64,000 nucleotides of DNA from JAMXLO01 sp963776505 (GTDB lineage: Bacteria > Pseudomonadota > Alphaproteobacteria > Acetobacterales > Acetobacteraceae): assembly GCA_963776505.1 (NCBI GenBank), contig CAVZNH010000027.1, positions 35,967-99,966 of the forward strand. Reading direction: 5' to 3'. Shown piece by piece: positions 53,007 through 64,000 of the stretch (its first letter is position 1; every line of letters begins with the position of its first letter). The translations under genes were made by a program, and so were the position numbers. Under the pieces are notes generated by a model. That model did not search any database, was not told the DNA's origin, and saw only the letters and a program-made list of their open reading frames with translations.

Positions 53007-54603
53007 TGCACGCCGGCTTGCCGCTCGCCAGCGAACGTTCGATCGCTCCCGGCAGTTCGTCGGCGCTCTGCACCAGTTCGCCATGCCCGCCCAGCGCCGC
53101 CACCACCAGGTCATAGCGCGTCGGCAGCAGCTCGCAGCCGAACGTGCGGTTCGGGCCGTAGTCGCGCACCTGCAGGTTGTACTCGGCGTTCCAGCGCGCA
53201 TCGGTGCCGACCACCGCGACGAACGGCAGATTGCAGCGCACCGCGGTCTCGAACTCCGCCATGTGGAAGCCGAACGTGCCGTCGCCCAGCACGACGAACA
53301 CCGGCGCCTCAGGCTCGACCACGCGCGCCGCACCGGCCATCGGCAGCGACGAACCGATCGAGCCGCCGACGCCGTTGATCATCCGCCGCGGCACCACCGG
53401 CAGCACGCTCTGCCCCCATTGCGCGAACTCGCCGCCGTCGCAGATCAGCACCGTGTCGGGATGCCGCGCGACATGCGGCTTCAGCGCGCGGAACACCTCG
53501 ATCGGATGCAGCTTGCCCGGCGTCTTCGAGGCAAGCGTCTCCCACGACGCCGGCCGATCCGTCAGCAGCGCGCGCACCTCGGCGAACCACTTGTCGCTCG
53601 ACACGCGCTTCCCGGCCGCGCGGCGGATCAGCGCCTCGCCGGCCGGGCGCGTATCGGCGACACAGCCGAACGCGACGCGCTCGCCCCTTTCGCGGATCGC
53701 CCGATCGACCAGCGCCGCCTCGGGATCGATCACGATCCAGCGGCACGCCGCATCGACCGCCGGCGCCTCGCCGAACCTCAGCGTGAAGTCGAGCGCCTTG
53801 CCGAGCAGGACGATCAGATCGGCGCGGCGGATCGCATCGGCAAAGGCGCCGAGCGTCGCGTCGTTGAAGCCGCGCGGGCTTTCCATGATCGCGGTGGGAA
53901 TCTGCGTCGCCGCCTCGATGCGTGCCAGCAGATCGCGGCCGGACGTGTTCGCCATCGCCGGACCGGCAAGCAGAAACGGCCGCTGCGCCGTCGCGATGAT
54001 GCCGAGGATCGCATCGGCCGCCGCATCGCTCAGCGCAACCGGCGATGCGGCGAACGCATCAGGCTCCGGCCACACGACCTCGTCGGCGGCGATCGTCGCA
54101 TCGAGCAGATCCGACGGCAGGCTGAGATGCACCGGCCCGGGCCGCCCCGACCGCGCAATCCGGATCGCCTTCGCCACCTCGGCGCCAAGTGTCGCCACCG
54201 ACGTCGCGGTCCACGACGCCTTCGCCATCGGCGCCGCCACATCGGCCTGCCGCAGTTCCTGAAACCCGCCGCGCCCAAGCTGCGTCGTCTCGGTATGGCC
54301 CGACAGCAGCACCAGCGGCGATTCCTGTCCCAGCGCCGTCATCAGCGCGGCGGCGGCGTTGGCATGGCCCGGACCGCCGGTGACCATCGCGATGCCAGGC
54401 TCGCCGGTCAGCCGCCCCCAGGCATCGGCCATGTGCACCGCCGCCGCCTCATGCCGCGTGTGCACCAGCCGATGCCGCGTATCGATCGCCGCGTCGAACA
54501 GCGACATGATGTGGTTGCCGGACAGCGTGAAGATCGTGTTGTGCCCTGCGCGTTCCAGCGTGCGCATCACGATGTCGGCGCCGCGGATTAATGTCTTGGT
54601 CAT
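52954..54603 (-). CDS. Thiamine diphosphate-dependent enzyme (acetolactate synthase-like)
   Basis: A 549-aa three-domain ThDP protein. The catalytic Glu lies in HRLVHTRHEAAAVHMADAWG near residue 52; the pyrophosphate/metal motif is VFVVLGDGTFGFHMAEFETA, with its end NLPFVAVVGTDARWNAEYN replacing the usual Asn-Asn by Thr-Asp. PMAKASWTA and RPGPVHLSLPSDLLDATI are typical of the acetolactate synthase/benzoylformate decarboxylase group. The true reaction is unknown; the gene stands alone, with no small regulatory subunit (IlvN) nearby, so it is not the biosynthetic IlvB. Confidence 0.9.
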   Translation of the reverse strand: MTKTLIRGADIVMRTLERAGHNTIFTLSGNHIMSLFDAAIDTRHRLVHTRHEAAAVHMADAWGRLTGEPGIAMVTGGPGHANAAAALMTALGQESPLVLLSGHTETTQLGRGGFQELRQADVAAPMAKASWTATSVATLGAEVAKAIRIARSGRPGPVHLSLPSDLLDATIAADEVVWPEPDAFAASPVALSDAAADAILGIIATAQRPFLLAGPAMANTSGRDLLARIEAATQIPTAIMESPRGFNDATLGAFADAIRRADLIVLLGKALDFTLRFGEAPAVDAACRWIVIDPEAALVDRAIRERGERVAFGCVADTRPAGEALIRRAAGKRVSSDKWFAEVRALLTDRPASWETLASKTPGKLHPIEVFRALKPHVARHPDTVLICDGGEFAQWGQSVLPVVPRRMINGVGGSIGSSLPMAGAARVVEPEAPVFVVLGDGTFGFHMAEFETAVRCNLPFVAVVGTDARWNAEYNLQVRDYGPNRTFGCELLPTRYDLVVAALGGHGELVQSADELPGAIERSLASGKPACINVMIESIPAPLVRAGA

Positions 54604-54701
54604 GGATATCGGCTTTCCTTGCGGCTCGTGCCTGGCACGGCGGGATTGTGCGCGACGGTGCCGCCGGCCTCAAGTCGTGCCTTCCCGTATCGGAGGCCGC
54701 C

Positions 54702-55797
54702 ATGCGAAGACGATCATTCATCGCGGGAGTGTCGGCCGTGCCTTTGGCACTCAAGGTCAACACGCTGCATGCCTGTTCACTGGTGTTCGTCAATGATCGC
54801 AAGATCGCGAAGATCGTGGTCCGCTCGATGGACCTTCCGGTGAGCTTTCCCGAACGGCCGAAGCTCTTCGTGTTTCCCCGCGGCATGGCGCGCAATTCGA
54901 CGAGCAGCGTGGTCCCTGGCATCCGGGCCAAAATCGAGGGCATCGGCAGCAACACCGTGCATTGGACAAACCGGTTCGGCAGCGTGGCGATGGTGGGATT
55001 TGACGGTGCTGCCACCGATGGCCTCAACGAAAAGGGCCTCTCAGCGCACGCGCTCGTGCTCACTTCATCGCAGCAGGAACCGGACGACGCACGCCCGGAG
55101 CTGCCGGATACGCACTGGGTGCAATACGTCCTGGACAACTTCGCGACGGTCAACGAGGTCGTCGATGCCCACAGAGCCGGCCATTTCCGCGTGGTCGCGG
55201 CGTGGTCGAACGACCTTGGCTACACCAAGCCACTCGGTATTCACCTCGCCGTCGAGGACACGTCAGGTGATTCCGCGATCTTCGAGTGCGTCAAGGGCAG
55301 TCTCGTGATCCACCACGGGCCCGAGTACCGCGTGATGACGAACGATCCCACACTCAACGAAATGCTTGTGCGCATGACGAGGTTCAAGGAATTCGGCGGA
55401 AGCGAGGAGTTGCCGGGCTCGCTCGACGCGGACTCTCGGTACGCACGCCTCATGGCCTATCACAAGTACTTGCCAGATCCCAGGAACTACACTGAGGCGG
55501 TCGCCGGTGCGATGTCGCTCCTGCGCATCGCGCAGATCCCATTCCGCGATCCGGCACGTGAGCCGAGCGCCGAGGAACAGGGCTGGGGTGGGACCCAGAC
55601 CAATTGGGTCAGCGCAGCCGACGTGACGAACCGCATCTATTACGTCAACAGCGCGACCGTCCCGAGCCTGGTTTGGCTCGAATTGACCGAGCTCGAGCTT
55701 CAGTGCGCGCGCGGCGGTCATGTTCCTGGATCCGCACGACCCCAAGGTCGGTGGCGATGGCCGACGCTTTCTCCGGCGCTGGCAGGCACCTGCCTAA
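54702..55797 (+). CDS. Choloylglycine hydrolase-like Ntn hydrolase (one frame break near 3' end)
   Basis: About 364 aa. A Tat-like or Sec signal (MRRRSFIAGVSAVPLALKVN) leads to HACSLVFVNDRKIAK, where Cys25 would become the N-terminal nucleophile. Other family blocks are RSMDLPVSFPERPKLFVFPR, DGLNEKGLSAHAL and GTQTNWVSAADVTNRIYYVN. After a frame change near 55705 the C-terminus AAVMFLDPHDPKVGGDGRRF ends at 55797. Members hydrolyse conjugated bile salts, penicillin V or acyl-homoserine lactones. CGGAGG precedes ATG 54702. The RR-containing N-terminus fits export by the Tat system encoded in this window. Confidence 0.85.
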
Positions 55798-55798
55798 C

Positions 55799-56553
55799 TC
55801 ACAGCAGCCGCGCCGCCGTGCGCAGCAGCATGGCGAGCCCGGCAAGCGCCACCGCCGAACCCAGCAGACGACGCAGCAGACGCTGCGGCAATGCATGCGC
55901 GATCGGCGTGCCGATCGCAATCCCGAGCGTCAGCGTCACGGCGAGGCCCGCGGCGAGCCACAGGTCCATGATGCCCGCGGCGATGTTGGCGACGCTGGCG
56001 AGACCAGCGATCGGCAGTGCGATCGCCTGACCAAGGCCGATCGCCGCCAGCACCGGCACATCGAGCAGCAGCAGAACGGGCAGCAGCACGAACGCGCCGC
56101 CGGCGCCGGTCAGCGCGGAGACGAAGCCGGTGCCGCCGCCAAGCCCCAGCAGCGTCGCCGGTGCCAGCCTGCGCTGCCCGATCGTCGGCATCCCGCCGCG
56201 GCACCAACGCATAGGCGCCGCCGCCGAGCAGCAGCACGCCGATCGCTGCTTCCAGCAAGCCAGCCGGCGCGATGCTGCGCCGCGCGCGCCCCGAGCCAGG
56301 CGGTCGGCAGCGCGGCGAGACAGAGCAAGCCGGCCTCGCGCCAAGGGATCGAGCCGCGCCGGGCATAGAGCGTCACCGCGACTGCACAACTTGGCACGTA
56401 GCTCAGCAGCGCCGCGGCGATCGCGTGCTTCACGTCGATGCCGAGGGTCAGCGTCAGGAACGGCACCAGCAGCACGCCGCCGATGCCGACGGCCCCGATG
56501 GCGATGCCGAGTACAACGCCCACAGCCGCAACCGCGACAACAACAAGACCCAA
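55799..56553 (-). CDS. TauE/SafE (TSUP) sulfite exporter family protein (frame breaks)
   Basis: About 250 aa in eight hydrophobic helices when at least two base changes are bridged. The N-terminus VGVVLGIAIGAVGIGGVLLV and LGIDVKHAIAAALLSYVPSC come from one frame. LLEAAIGVLLLGGGAYALVP is in a second. A third gives LGLGGGTGFVSALTGAGGAF and VANIAAGIMDLWLAAGLAVT to the stop at 55799. Breaks lie near 56275 and 56200. This family exports sulfite or organosulfur anions. A TTG start is used in the reading given; the exact start is not secure. Confidence 0.78.
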
Positions 56554-56564
56554 CGCGACTTCTC

Positions 56565-56585
56565 CCCCTCCCCTTGCGGGAGGGG
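56565..56585. terminator. GC hairpin between TauE/SafE and valS genes
   Basis: CCCCTCCC-CTTGC-GGGAGGGG is a perfect 8-bp stem with a 5-base loop, flanked by purine/pyrimidine-rich G and C runs. It lies 44 bases beyond the likely valS stop. It may stop valS transcription, but without a U tract. The same hairpin type is common between genes in related genomes, so a dispersed repeat is equally possible. Confidence 0.45.
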
Positions 56586-56628
56586 TGGCGGAGGAGGGGG
56601 CGAAGCGACCCCTTCCCCCAACCCCCTT

Positions 56629-59314
<2,686 letters not shown>

Positions 59315-59371
59315 TTCGCTCTCCTGCGGCCCCACGCGGATGCCGCAAGAGGCCAGCAATGACAATACGGC

Positions 59372-59886
59372 TCAGGGTACGGCGCGGCCTACGACGCGCT
59401 CGATCTCGGTGCGAACCAGGCGCTCGACCAGCGGCGGCAGGTTGGCGTCCAGCCACGCCTTCAGCAGCGGCCGCATCTCCTCGCGCACGATGTCCTCGAT
59501 GGTCGGACCGCCGCTGTGAACCTGCGTGGTGCGCTCCGGCGAGGGTGCGCACGAGGCTGCCGACCGAGGATGCCGCCGCCGCGGCGGCCTCCGGCGCCAC
59601 CAGGTTCGGCGGTGACGTCGCCGGCCCGCGGCGGCGGTTCGGTAGCAGGCAGGTGTCTCGGCACGGCAGGCGTCGCAGGCGCTCGGGCGAGGCGGGCTCG
59701 GGCACCATCATGGCGGGATCCAGCACCAGCACGTCCTCGCCGGCCGGAGTGCGGCTGCCGGCGGCGGTGCCGTCAGCGGCCGGCGCCTCGTCCTCGCTCA
59801 GGATGCGGCGGATCGAGGCAAGGATGTCCTCCATCGAAGGATCGCCCACCGCGTCGGCTCCCGGACGGTGTCTGCGATGCGCTCAT
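59372..59886 (-). CDS. popZ: DUF2497 polar organizing protein PopZ-like (frame breaks)
   Basis: About 170 aa with at least two base changes. The N-terminal block DPSMEDILASIRRILSEDEA is the conserved PopZ helix that binds partners. A Pro/Ala-rich linker follows, and the C-terminal oligomerisation helices read TIEDIVREEMRPLLKAWLDA and VERLVRTEIERVVGRAVP to the stop at 59372. PopZ forms a polar matrix that anchors the chromosome origin. ATG 59886 (MSASQT) is the likely start, with a break soon after. The order pcm-tolC-popZ-valS supports the call. Confidence 0.85.
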
Positions 59887-59899
59887 CGTAACCGTCTTC

Positions 59900-61421
59900 T
59901 CAGCGGCCTGGCTGGTCGGTCGCGTAGTCGCCGAGACCGACCCACTTGTTCTTCACCGCATTGTAGTAGGCGGTGTCGTCATACAGCGGCACCGGCAGAT
60001 GCAGGTCGCGCGCGGTCAGCCGCCCGACCGCCGACGCCACCTGATAGGATGCGGTGACCAGCTGCGCCAGGTTCTGCACCAGCGTGACCTGCGAATTCAG
60101 CAGCGCCTGCTGTGCGTTCAGCACGTCGAGCGTGGTGCGGCTGCCGACGATGGCCTCGCGCTCCACGCCTTCCAGGGCGATCTGGTTGGCGCGGATCGCC
60201 TCGCGTGTGCTGTCCGCCGACGCCTTTTGCGCGGCCAGCGTCTCCCAGGCCTGCACCGCGTTCTGCACGGCGGTGCGACGGGCGTCGTCCACCTGCTTCG
60301 ATGGTCTGCTGTTCGCTCTGCTTCGCCTGGCGCACTGCGGAGTATTCGGCGCCGCCCTGGTAGACCGGCACCGAGAGCTGCACCACGGCCTGGTAGCCGT
60401 TGGTCTGCGCACTCCGCGCGCTCGCGTTGTTCTGATTGGAACATCTGGCCCTGAAAGCTGACCTGCGGCATCAACTGGGAGAACGCCACGTCCACCGCGT
60501 CCTTCGCGGCGGCATCGTTGAACAGCGCGGCAACCACCACTGGGTTGTTGTTCGCCGCCAGCACCGTCGCATCCTGCTCGGTCTTCGCCGGCAGCAGCCA
60601 GCGGCTGCGGCTCGACCAGATCGCCCGGCGGCAGGTAGCCGACCACCTGCTGATAGGTGCCGCGCGCGGTCTGCAGGTTGCCCTCCGCGGTCTGCCGCTG
60701 CGCATGTCGCTTGCGCCAAGCGCCGCCTCGGCCTGCGCCACGTCGGTGCGGGTGATCTCGCCGACCCGGAACCGGTCATTGGTCGCCTGGAGCTGCTTGG
60801 CCAGCACCTGCTCGTTGTTGATGTTCAGCGCGAGCAGCTGCTGCGCCTGGATGACGCCGACATAGGCGTTCACCACGTTGGTGAAGCTGGTCTGCTCCTG
60901 CGCGATCAGGTTCGCGCGCTCGGCCATCACCTGGTTCTTGGCGCGGTTGACGTTGGCCTGCGTCTTGCCGCCGGTATAGATGCGGCTGGCGTCAGCGTCG
61001 CCTGCGCGGTGCCGATGAGCCGATCGGTCTGCGCGTTGAGAAAGACGTCGGACGCACCAGAATAGATCCGGCTGATGCCATCGCCGTAGCCGGCGGTCCC
61101 TGCCATCACGACCGTCGGGCGCCATCCGGCCAAGCGCCTGCGGCACGTTCTCGTCGGTCGCCCGCAGCTTGGCGCGTTCGGCCTGCAGCGCCGGCTGGTT
61201 CGCATAGGTGGCGGCCAGCGCCTCGGCCAGCGTGTGCGGCGACGCCAGGCTGCGGCGGCCTGCGCGATGGTCGCCGGGCGGCGCCGGCGCGCGTGTCGTG
61301 CGCTGCGTCGCGGCTGCCGGCTTGCGCGGAGCGGGCTTGTTCGGTCGGCGTCTGGCCGAAGGCGGGTGCGGCCGCCAGCGCCACCCCGAGACCGAGTATC
61401 CAGCCGCGCCGTAAGGATCAT
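59900..61421 (-). CDS. tolC: TolC-family outer-membrane efflux protein (frame breaks)
   Basis: About 500 aa over several frames. The signal peptide (MILTARL, then ALAAAPAFGQTPTEQ after a shift near 61400) precedes TLAEALAATYANQPALQAER. The central repeat SFTNVVNAYVGVIQAQQLLA and LQATNDRFRVGEITRTDVAQ are TolC hallmarks. The second half reads VQAWETLAAQKASADSTREA, GSRTTLDVLNAQQALLNSQV and ARDLHLPVPLYDDTAYYNAV. TolC forms the outer-membrane duct for tripartite efflux and type I secretion. AGGAGCG lies before ATG 61421. The breaks are most likely base errors. Confidence 0.9.
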
Positions 61422-61483
61422 GTCCGCTCCTCTGCCTCACGGCCGGTATTCTCTGCCACAGCGCGCAGCCAGACACAAAGACT

Positions 61484-62170
61484 CTATGACATGTCGATCA
61501 GAAAACGAAGCCGGGGGACGGCATGCAGGCTGGGGATCGGGGGCGTGGCGCAATCGAACATCGGCTGCGTCCGCAGGCCGGCCGCTGTGGCCTCGGCCAG
61601 CACCGCCTGGCCGAGGCCGGCGGCTGCCGGCGCAAACCGTGACCAGCCGGCCAGTCTGCCGATGCAGCTGCTCGCCGATCGCGGGCGGAATGTCGCGCAC
61701 CGCCCCCTCGATCAGGATCACGTCGTAAGGGGCACCCGGCGGCCAGCCGGCGCCGAGCGGGCCGGCGACCAGGCTGACACCGAGGGCGCAACTCCGCCAG
61801 CACGCTGCGCGCGGCGTCCCGCAGAGACGCGGCCTCCTCGAGCGCGGTGACCCGGGCGCCGCAGGCGGCCAGCAGCGCCGCGCCGTAGCCGGTGCCGGCG
61901 GCGACCACCAGCGCGCGCTCGCCGGCGGCGATCGCGGTAAGCTGCACCAGGCGGGCGATGACGGCCGGTTCCAGCAGAACGCGGCCCTCGCCCAGCGGCA
62001 CGTCCTCGTCCGCATAGGCGAGCGCCGCGAGTCGCGGCGGAAGGAAGCGCTCGCGCGGCAGACTGGCGCATTGCGGCGACGATGCGAGGATCGGTCACCT
62101 TGTTGGGGCGGATCTGGCTGTCCACCATGCGGTTGCGGGCTTCTGCGAATGCCTGGGCGGCGCGGTCCAT
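61484..62170 (-). CDS. Protein-L-isoaspartate O-methyltransferase family protein (frame breaks)
   Basis: About 225 aa after bridging several base changes. It starts MDRAAQAFAEARNRMVDSQI, the family N-terminus 'R-x-x-M-V-x-x-Q', followed by RPNKVTDPRIVAAM. LPPRLAALAYADEDVPLGEG, ALVVAAGTGYGAALLAACG (SAM-binding loop) and GAPYDVILIEGAVRDIPPAI come from other frames, ending RLRFLIDMS at 61484. Such proteins repair isoaspartate or act as related methyltransferases. It lies upstream of tolC, a common arrangement in alphaproteobacteria. Confidence 0.82.
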
Positions 62171-62303
62171 GGGTGGCGGCTCATTGGGACGGGAGGGACA
62201 CGCCTTATAGAGGCGGCGGCTGCGATAGCCGCCAAGCCGGCGCGTGGCGGGGCTTGACCGGCTGGGCATGGCGACGCCGATATACGCCGCCTTCGCTCAG
62301 GCC

Positions 62304-62377
62304 GGTCCGGTGGCAGAGTGGTGATGCAGCGGACTGCAAATCCGCGAATGTGGGTTCGATTCCCGCCCGGACCTCCA
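62304..62377 (+). tRNA. tRNA-Cys (GCA anticodon)
   Basis: A complete cloverleaf: acceptor stem GGTCCGG pairs with CCGGACC, the D arm is GGCAGAGTGGTGATGC, and the anticodon stem-loop CGGACTGCAAATCCG has GCA. The T arm is GCGGG-type with TTCGATT, the discriminator is T, and CCA is encoded. Anticodon GCA reads UGC/UGU for cysteine. A gene-poor stretch follows directly. Confidence 0.97.
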
Positions 62378-63122
62378 GCTATTGGGACGCCAGGGCAAGC
62401 TCATTCGAAGATCGAGACCCTTTGCGGCATCTGGCCCCGGCGTTTGCCGCACCTCGCGGACGCTGCGGGAGGGCCCCTCCCCCGCCACCTGATCCACCTA
62501 CCCGAGGGAGGGACAGCGCGACCTAGCCGTCACGCGGTCGCTTAATACCCAAGACGTATAGCCAACAGCCGACTACCAGCACCGCCAACAGCAGAAACGG
62601 CGTCGCAAGCCACGCGGCCTATGCTGCGCAACACTTGCCGTAACGGTGCCGCCGCAGATTTGCCCTCGCCAACCGTGTCGCTAAGTCTATGCTCCATATC
62701 GACGATCCATTCCCAGACCGCACCTGCGACCGCTGAACGGCTTGCCCCATCGATTACTTCACGGGCCCACACTTCCTACCCATTCAGCGGCAGATCTTTA
62801 ACCAATCAGCCTCTTGGCCCTTCTTGCGAAACTGCACTTAGCCTGTGTCCGCCGCAAGATCTGCCTCAAGGACGCATAGCGGAAAGCAAGCGGAGCCCGC
62901 GCGCACTTGGCATTATTGCTGGTGGTTCCGGGCTTCCGCAACTATCGCCTGATCGACCGAGTTGGTCGAGAACATGGGCTCGCTCGCGGATTGATTGCTC
63001 AACAAGGCTACCGGGGATGAAATTGAGCGACTGCTAGATCACAATACCACATCAAGTTGAGTTGGTGCGACCGCACACAATTGTGAGTAGGCGATTTGGC
63101 GTGAGTTTCCGATCATGAGCGG
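62378..63122. other. 745-base stretch, mostly without recognisable genes
   Basis: After the tRNA-Cys gene I see no family-like coding sequence here except the weak membrane-protein trace listed below. The composition is lower in GC from about 62780 to 63110 than in the surroundings. No integrase, att repeat of the tRNA 3' end, or insertion sequence was found. It may hold an eroded insertion or simply non-coding DNA. Confidence 0.4.
62523..62697 (-). CDS. Possible small membrane protein (frame break)
   Basis: From ATG 62697: MEHRLSDTVGEGKSAAAPLR, QVLRSIGR. After a shift near 62615, AWLATPFLLLAVLVVGCWLY and VLGIKRPRDG run to TAG at 62523. Together about 57 aa with one membrane helix and a basic tail. 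Codon-scale pattern is convincing for the helix but the call rests on assuming one base error. No family recognised. Confidence 0.3.
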
Positions 63123-63659
63123 ATGCAGACGAGCGCACCGGCTTACGGCCGTGCCCTCACTGTGTGGGGCCAATGGCTCCGCCAGTATCGTCATACCCGC
63201 ACATCCCGCGCGCTGCAGACCGCCCTCACCTGCCGCGAGATCGCGGCGGAAAAACTGGTCATCTGGCACGCAGACCTGAAGTCGATCCAATCAGCAATGC
63301 AGACCGAACGAGCCGAGCGAGTAGCGCGGACCGAGCTGTCTCTCGACAAGATCAGGCGTGAGATCGAGAGCGAGGAGCGGGAACTGGGCGCGGCCGGGCT
63401 CGCGCCTGACACGGCGATGATCGCGTGGCCGGGTGATTTTTCCGACGACGATGCCGAGACGATCCAGACGGGGCGTGGGCGCGGCCCAAGTGGACGCGGC
63501 CCACTTACAGCAGCACCCGACGCCTGGCACCCCTTAGCGATCCAGCCGGGAACCGCGAGGTCACTGAGCCCTAGCGCACCACGCGAAGCGCAGGACGTAC
63601 CCGAGCAGCCAAGCGGCGATACAGCGCCAGATAGTCCTCGGCCATGCGCTCCGAGCTGA
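63123..63659 (+). CDS. Possible hypothetical protein
   Basis: An open frame of 178 codons. The first 110 residues are charged and helical, with TELSLDKIRREIESEERELG suggesting a short coiled coil; the end is Pro/Gly/Ser-rich and overlaps the convergent glycosyltransferase by 89 bases, so only the first part may be real. I recognise no family and no good ribosome site. It could also be an artefact of the gene-poor region. Confidence 0.28.
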   Translation: MQTSAPAYGRALTVWGQWLRQYRHTRTSRALQTALTCREIAAEKLVIWHADLKSIQSAMQTERAERVARTELSLDKIRREIESEERELGAAGLAPDTAMIAWPGDFSDDDAETIQTGRGRGPSGRGPLTAAPDAWHPLAIQPGTARSLSPSAPREAQDVPEQPSGDTAPDSPRPCAPS

Positions 63660-64000
63660 ACCGGTGCTCGAAGCAGCGACGCACCTCGGCGCGGGACAGA
63701 TCCGCAACCTGACGGAGTCGCCGCGATCGCCTCCGCCTCGTCTTCCACGATCATCCCGGTAACGCCGTCGCTCGATGACCTCTGGAACCGAACCGCGATT
63801 GAATGCGACAACCGGAGTGCCGCAGGCCATCGCCTCGATCATCACCAGCCCGAACGGCTCCGGCCAGTCGATCGGGAATAGCAGCGCAAGGGCACCGGAG
63901 AGGAAAGTCTGCTTCTGGGCCTCGTTGATCTCGCCGATCAGTTCGACATTGCGACCATCGATCATCGGCCGGATCGTGTCACGAAAGTAAGCTTCGTCCA
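63571..64000 (-). CDS. Glycosyltransferase family 4 (5' part outside window; frame breaks)
   Basis: The C-terminal GT-B domain of a group 1 glycosyltransferase that runs off the right edge. From the edge: NVELIGEINEAQKQTFLSGA, LLFPIDWPEPFGLVMIEAMA with the E-x7-E motif binding the sugar nucleotide, and CGTPVVAFNRGSVPEVI. Frame changes near 63770 and 63720 lead to GMIVEDEAEAIAA and to ALRVVR at the stop 63571. It probably builds surface glycans or a compatible solute; the acceptor is unknown. Confidence 0.82.

Noticed and set aside
52900..54591. 563-codon plus-strand open frame
   Set aside because: Extremely Arg/His-rich mirror of the ThDP enzyme gene; high GC leaves antisense frames open.

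Overview
The window is GC-rich, densely coded chromosomal DNA of an alphaproteobacterium, most likely of the Rhodospirillales/Acetobacterales type. Supporting evidence includes the gene order dgt-argS-SPOR-nagZ-M50-scpA-scpB-tatB-tatC-serS, the order pcm-like/tolC/popZ/valS, a divergent ssb/uvrA pair with an alphaproteobacterial LexA box (GAAC-N7-GAAC), a bpt aminoacyltransferase, and a xoxF-type quinoprotein. No phage, plasmid, integrase, transposase or CRISPR array is visible. The genus is inference.

Layout. 1-6.5 kb: MFS transporter, LysR regulator, DUF3445 protein, membrane acyltransferase, class III CoA-transferase and a second MFS transporter. 6.5-12.1 kb: cold-shock protein, then an aromatic/xenobiotic catabolism neighbourhood (HIBADH-like dehydrogenase, carboxymuconolactone decarboxylase-like protein, Rieske oxygenase, Rieske ferredoxin, 99-aa unknown, amidohydrolase). 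12.2-18.5 kb: penicillin acylase-RDD-bpt operon, a lipoprotein, a GH114-type protein with beta-sandwich C-terminal modules, and a STAS protein. 18.9-21.9 kb: isochorismatase-family hydrolase, a small unknown, and a 3-dehydroshikimate dehydratase/HPPD-like fusion. 22-31.8 kb: ssb/uvrA, entericidin, NDUFAF6/phytoene-synthase-like protein, sodB, yajC, an acyl-CoA ligase, DUF815 ATPase and a decayed cfa gene. 31.8-41.5 kb: the housekeeping block on the minus strand. 41.5-46.8 kb: IscA/ErpA-like protein, exonuclease III, WXXGXW protein, ilvD and a periplasmic mutarotase. 47-50 kb: xoxF-xoxG-xoxJ-like methanol/alcohol oxidation set. 50-56 kb: VOC protein, GST, pdxA-like gene, membrane protein, ThDP enzyme, choloylglycine-hydrolase-like enzyme and a TauE/SafE exporter. 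56.6-64 kb: valS, popZ, tolC and a pcm-like gene, tRNA-Cys, a gene-poor stretch and a partial glycosyltransferase.

Sequence quality matters here. About twenty genes, including essential ones such as valS, argS and scpB, are interrupted by single-base frame changes, often in G/C runs, and the density rises sharply after 56 kb. In nearly all cases the remaining family sequence continues in another frame up to a plausible stop. These are best read as assembly or base-calling errors, not pseudogenes. The clear exception is cfa, which also lacks its C-terminus. Coordinates of such genes span all the pieces.

How the genes work together. The most coherent functional units are the xoxFGJ set (periplasmic lanthanide-dependent alcohol oxidation feeding a c-type cytochrome), the Rieske oxygenase/ferredoxin/amidohydrolase neighbourhood (probable ring oxidation and later decarboxylation or hydrolysis of an unknown aromatic), the quinate/shikimate-type dehydratase that would supply protocatechuate, the Tat/ScpAB/NagZ housekeeping operon, and the SOS-controlled ssb/uvrA pair. 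I see no single wholly new system. The strongest candidates for new biology are the Rieske neighbourhood with its unknown 99-aa protein and the GH114 modular protein.
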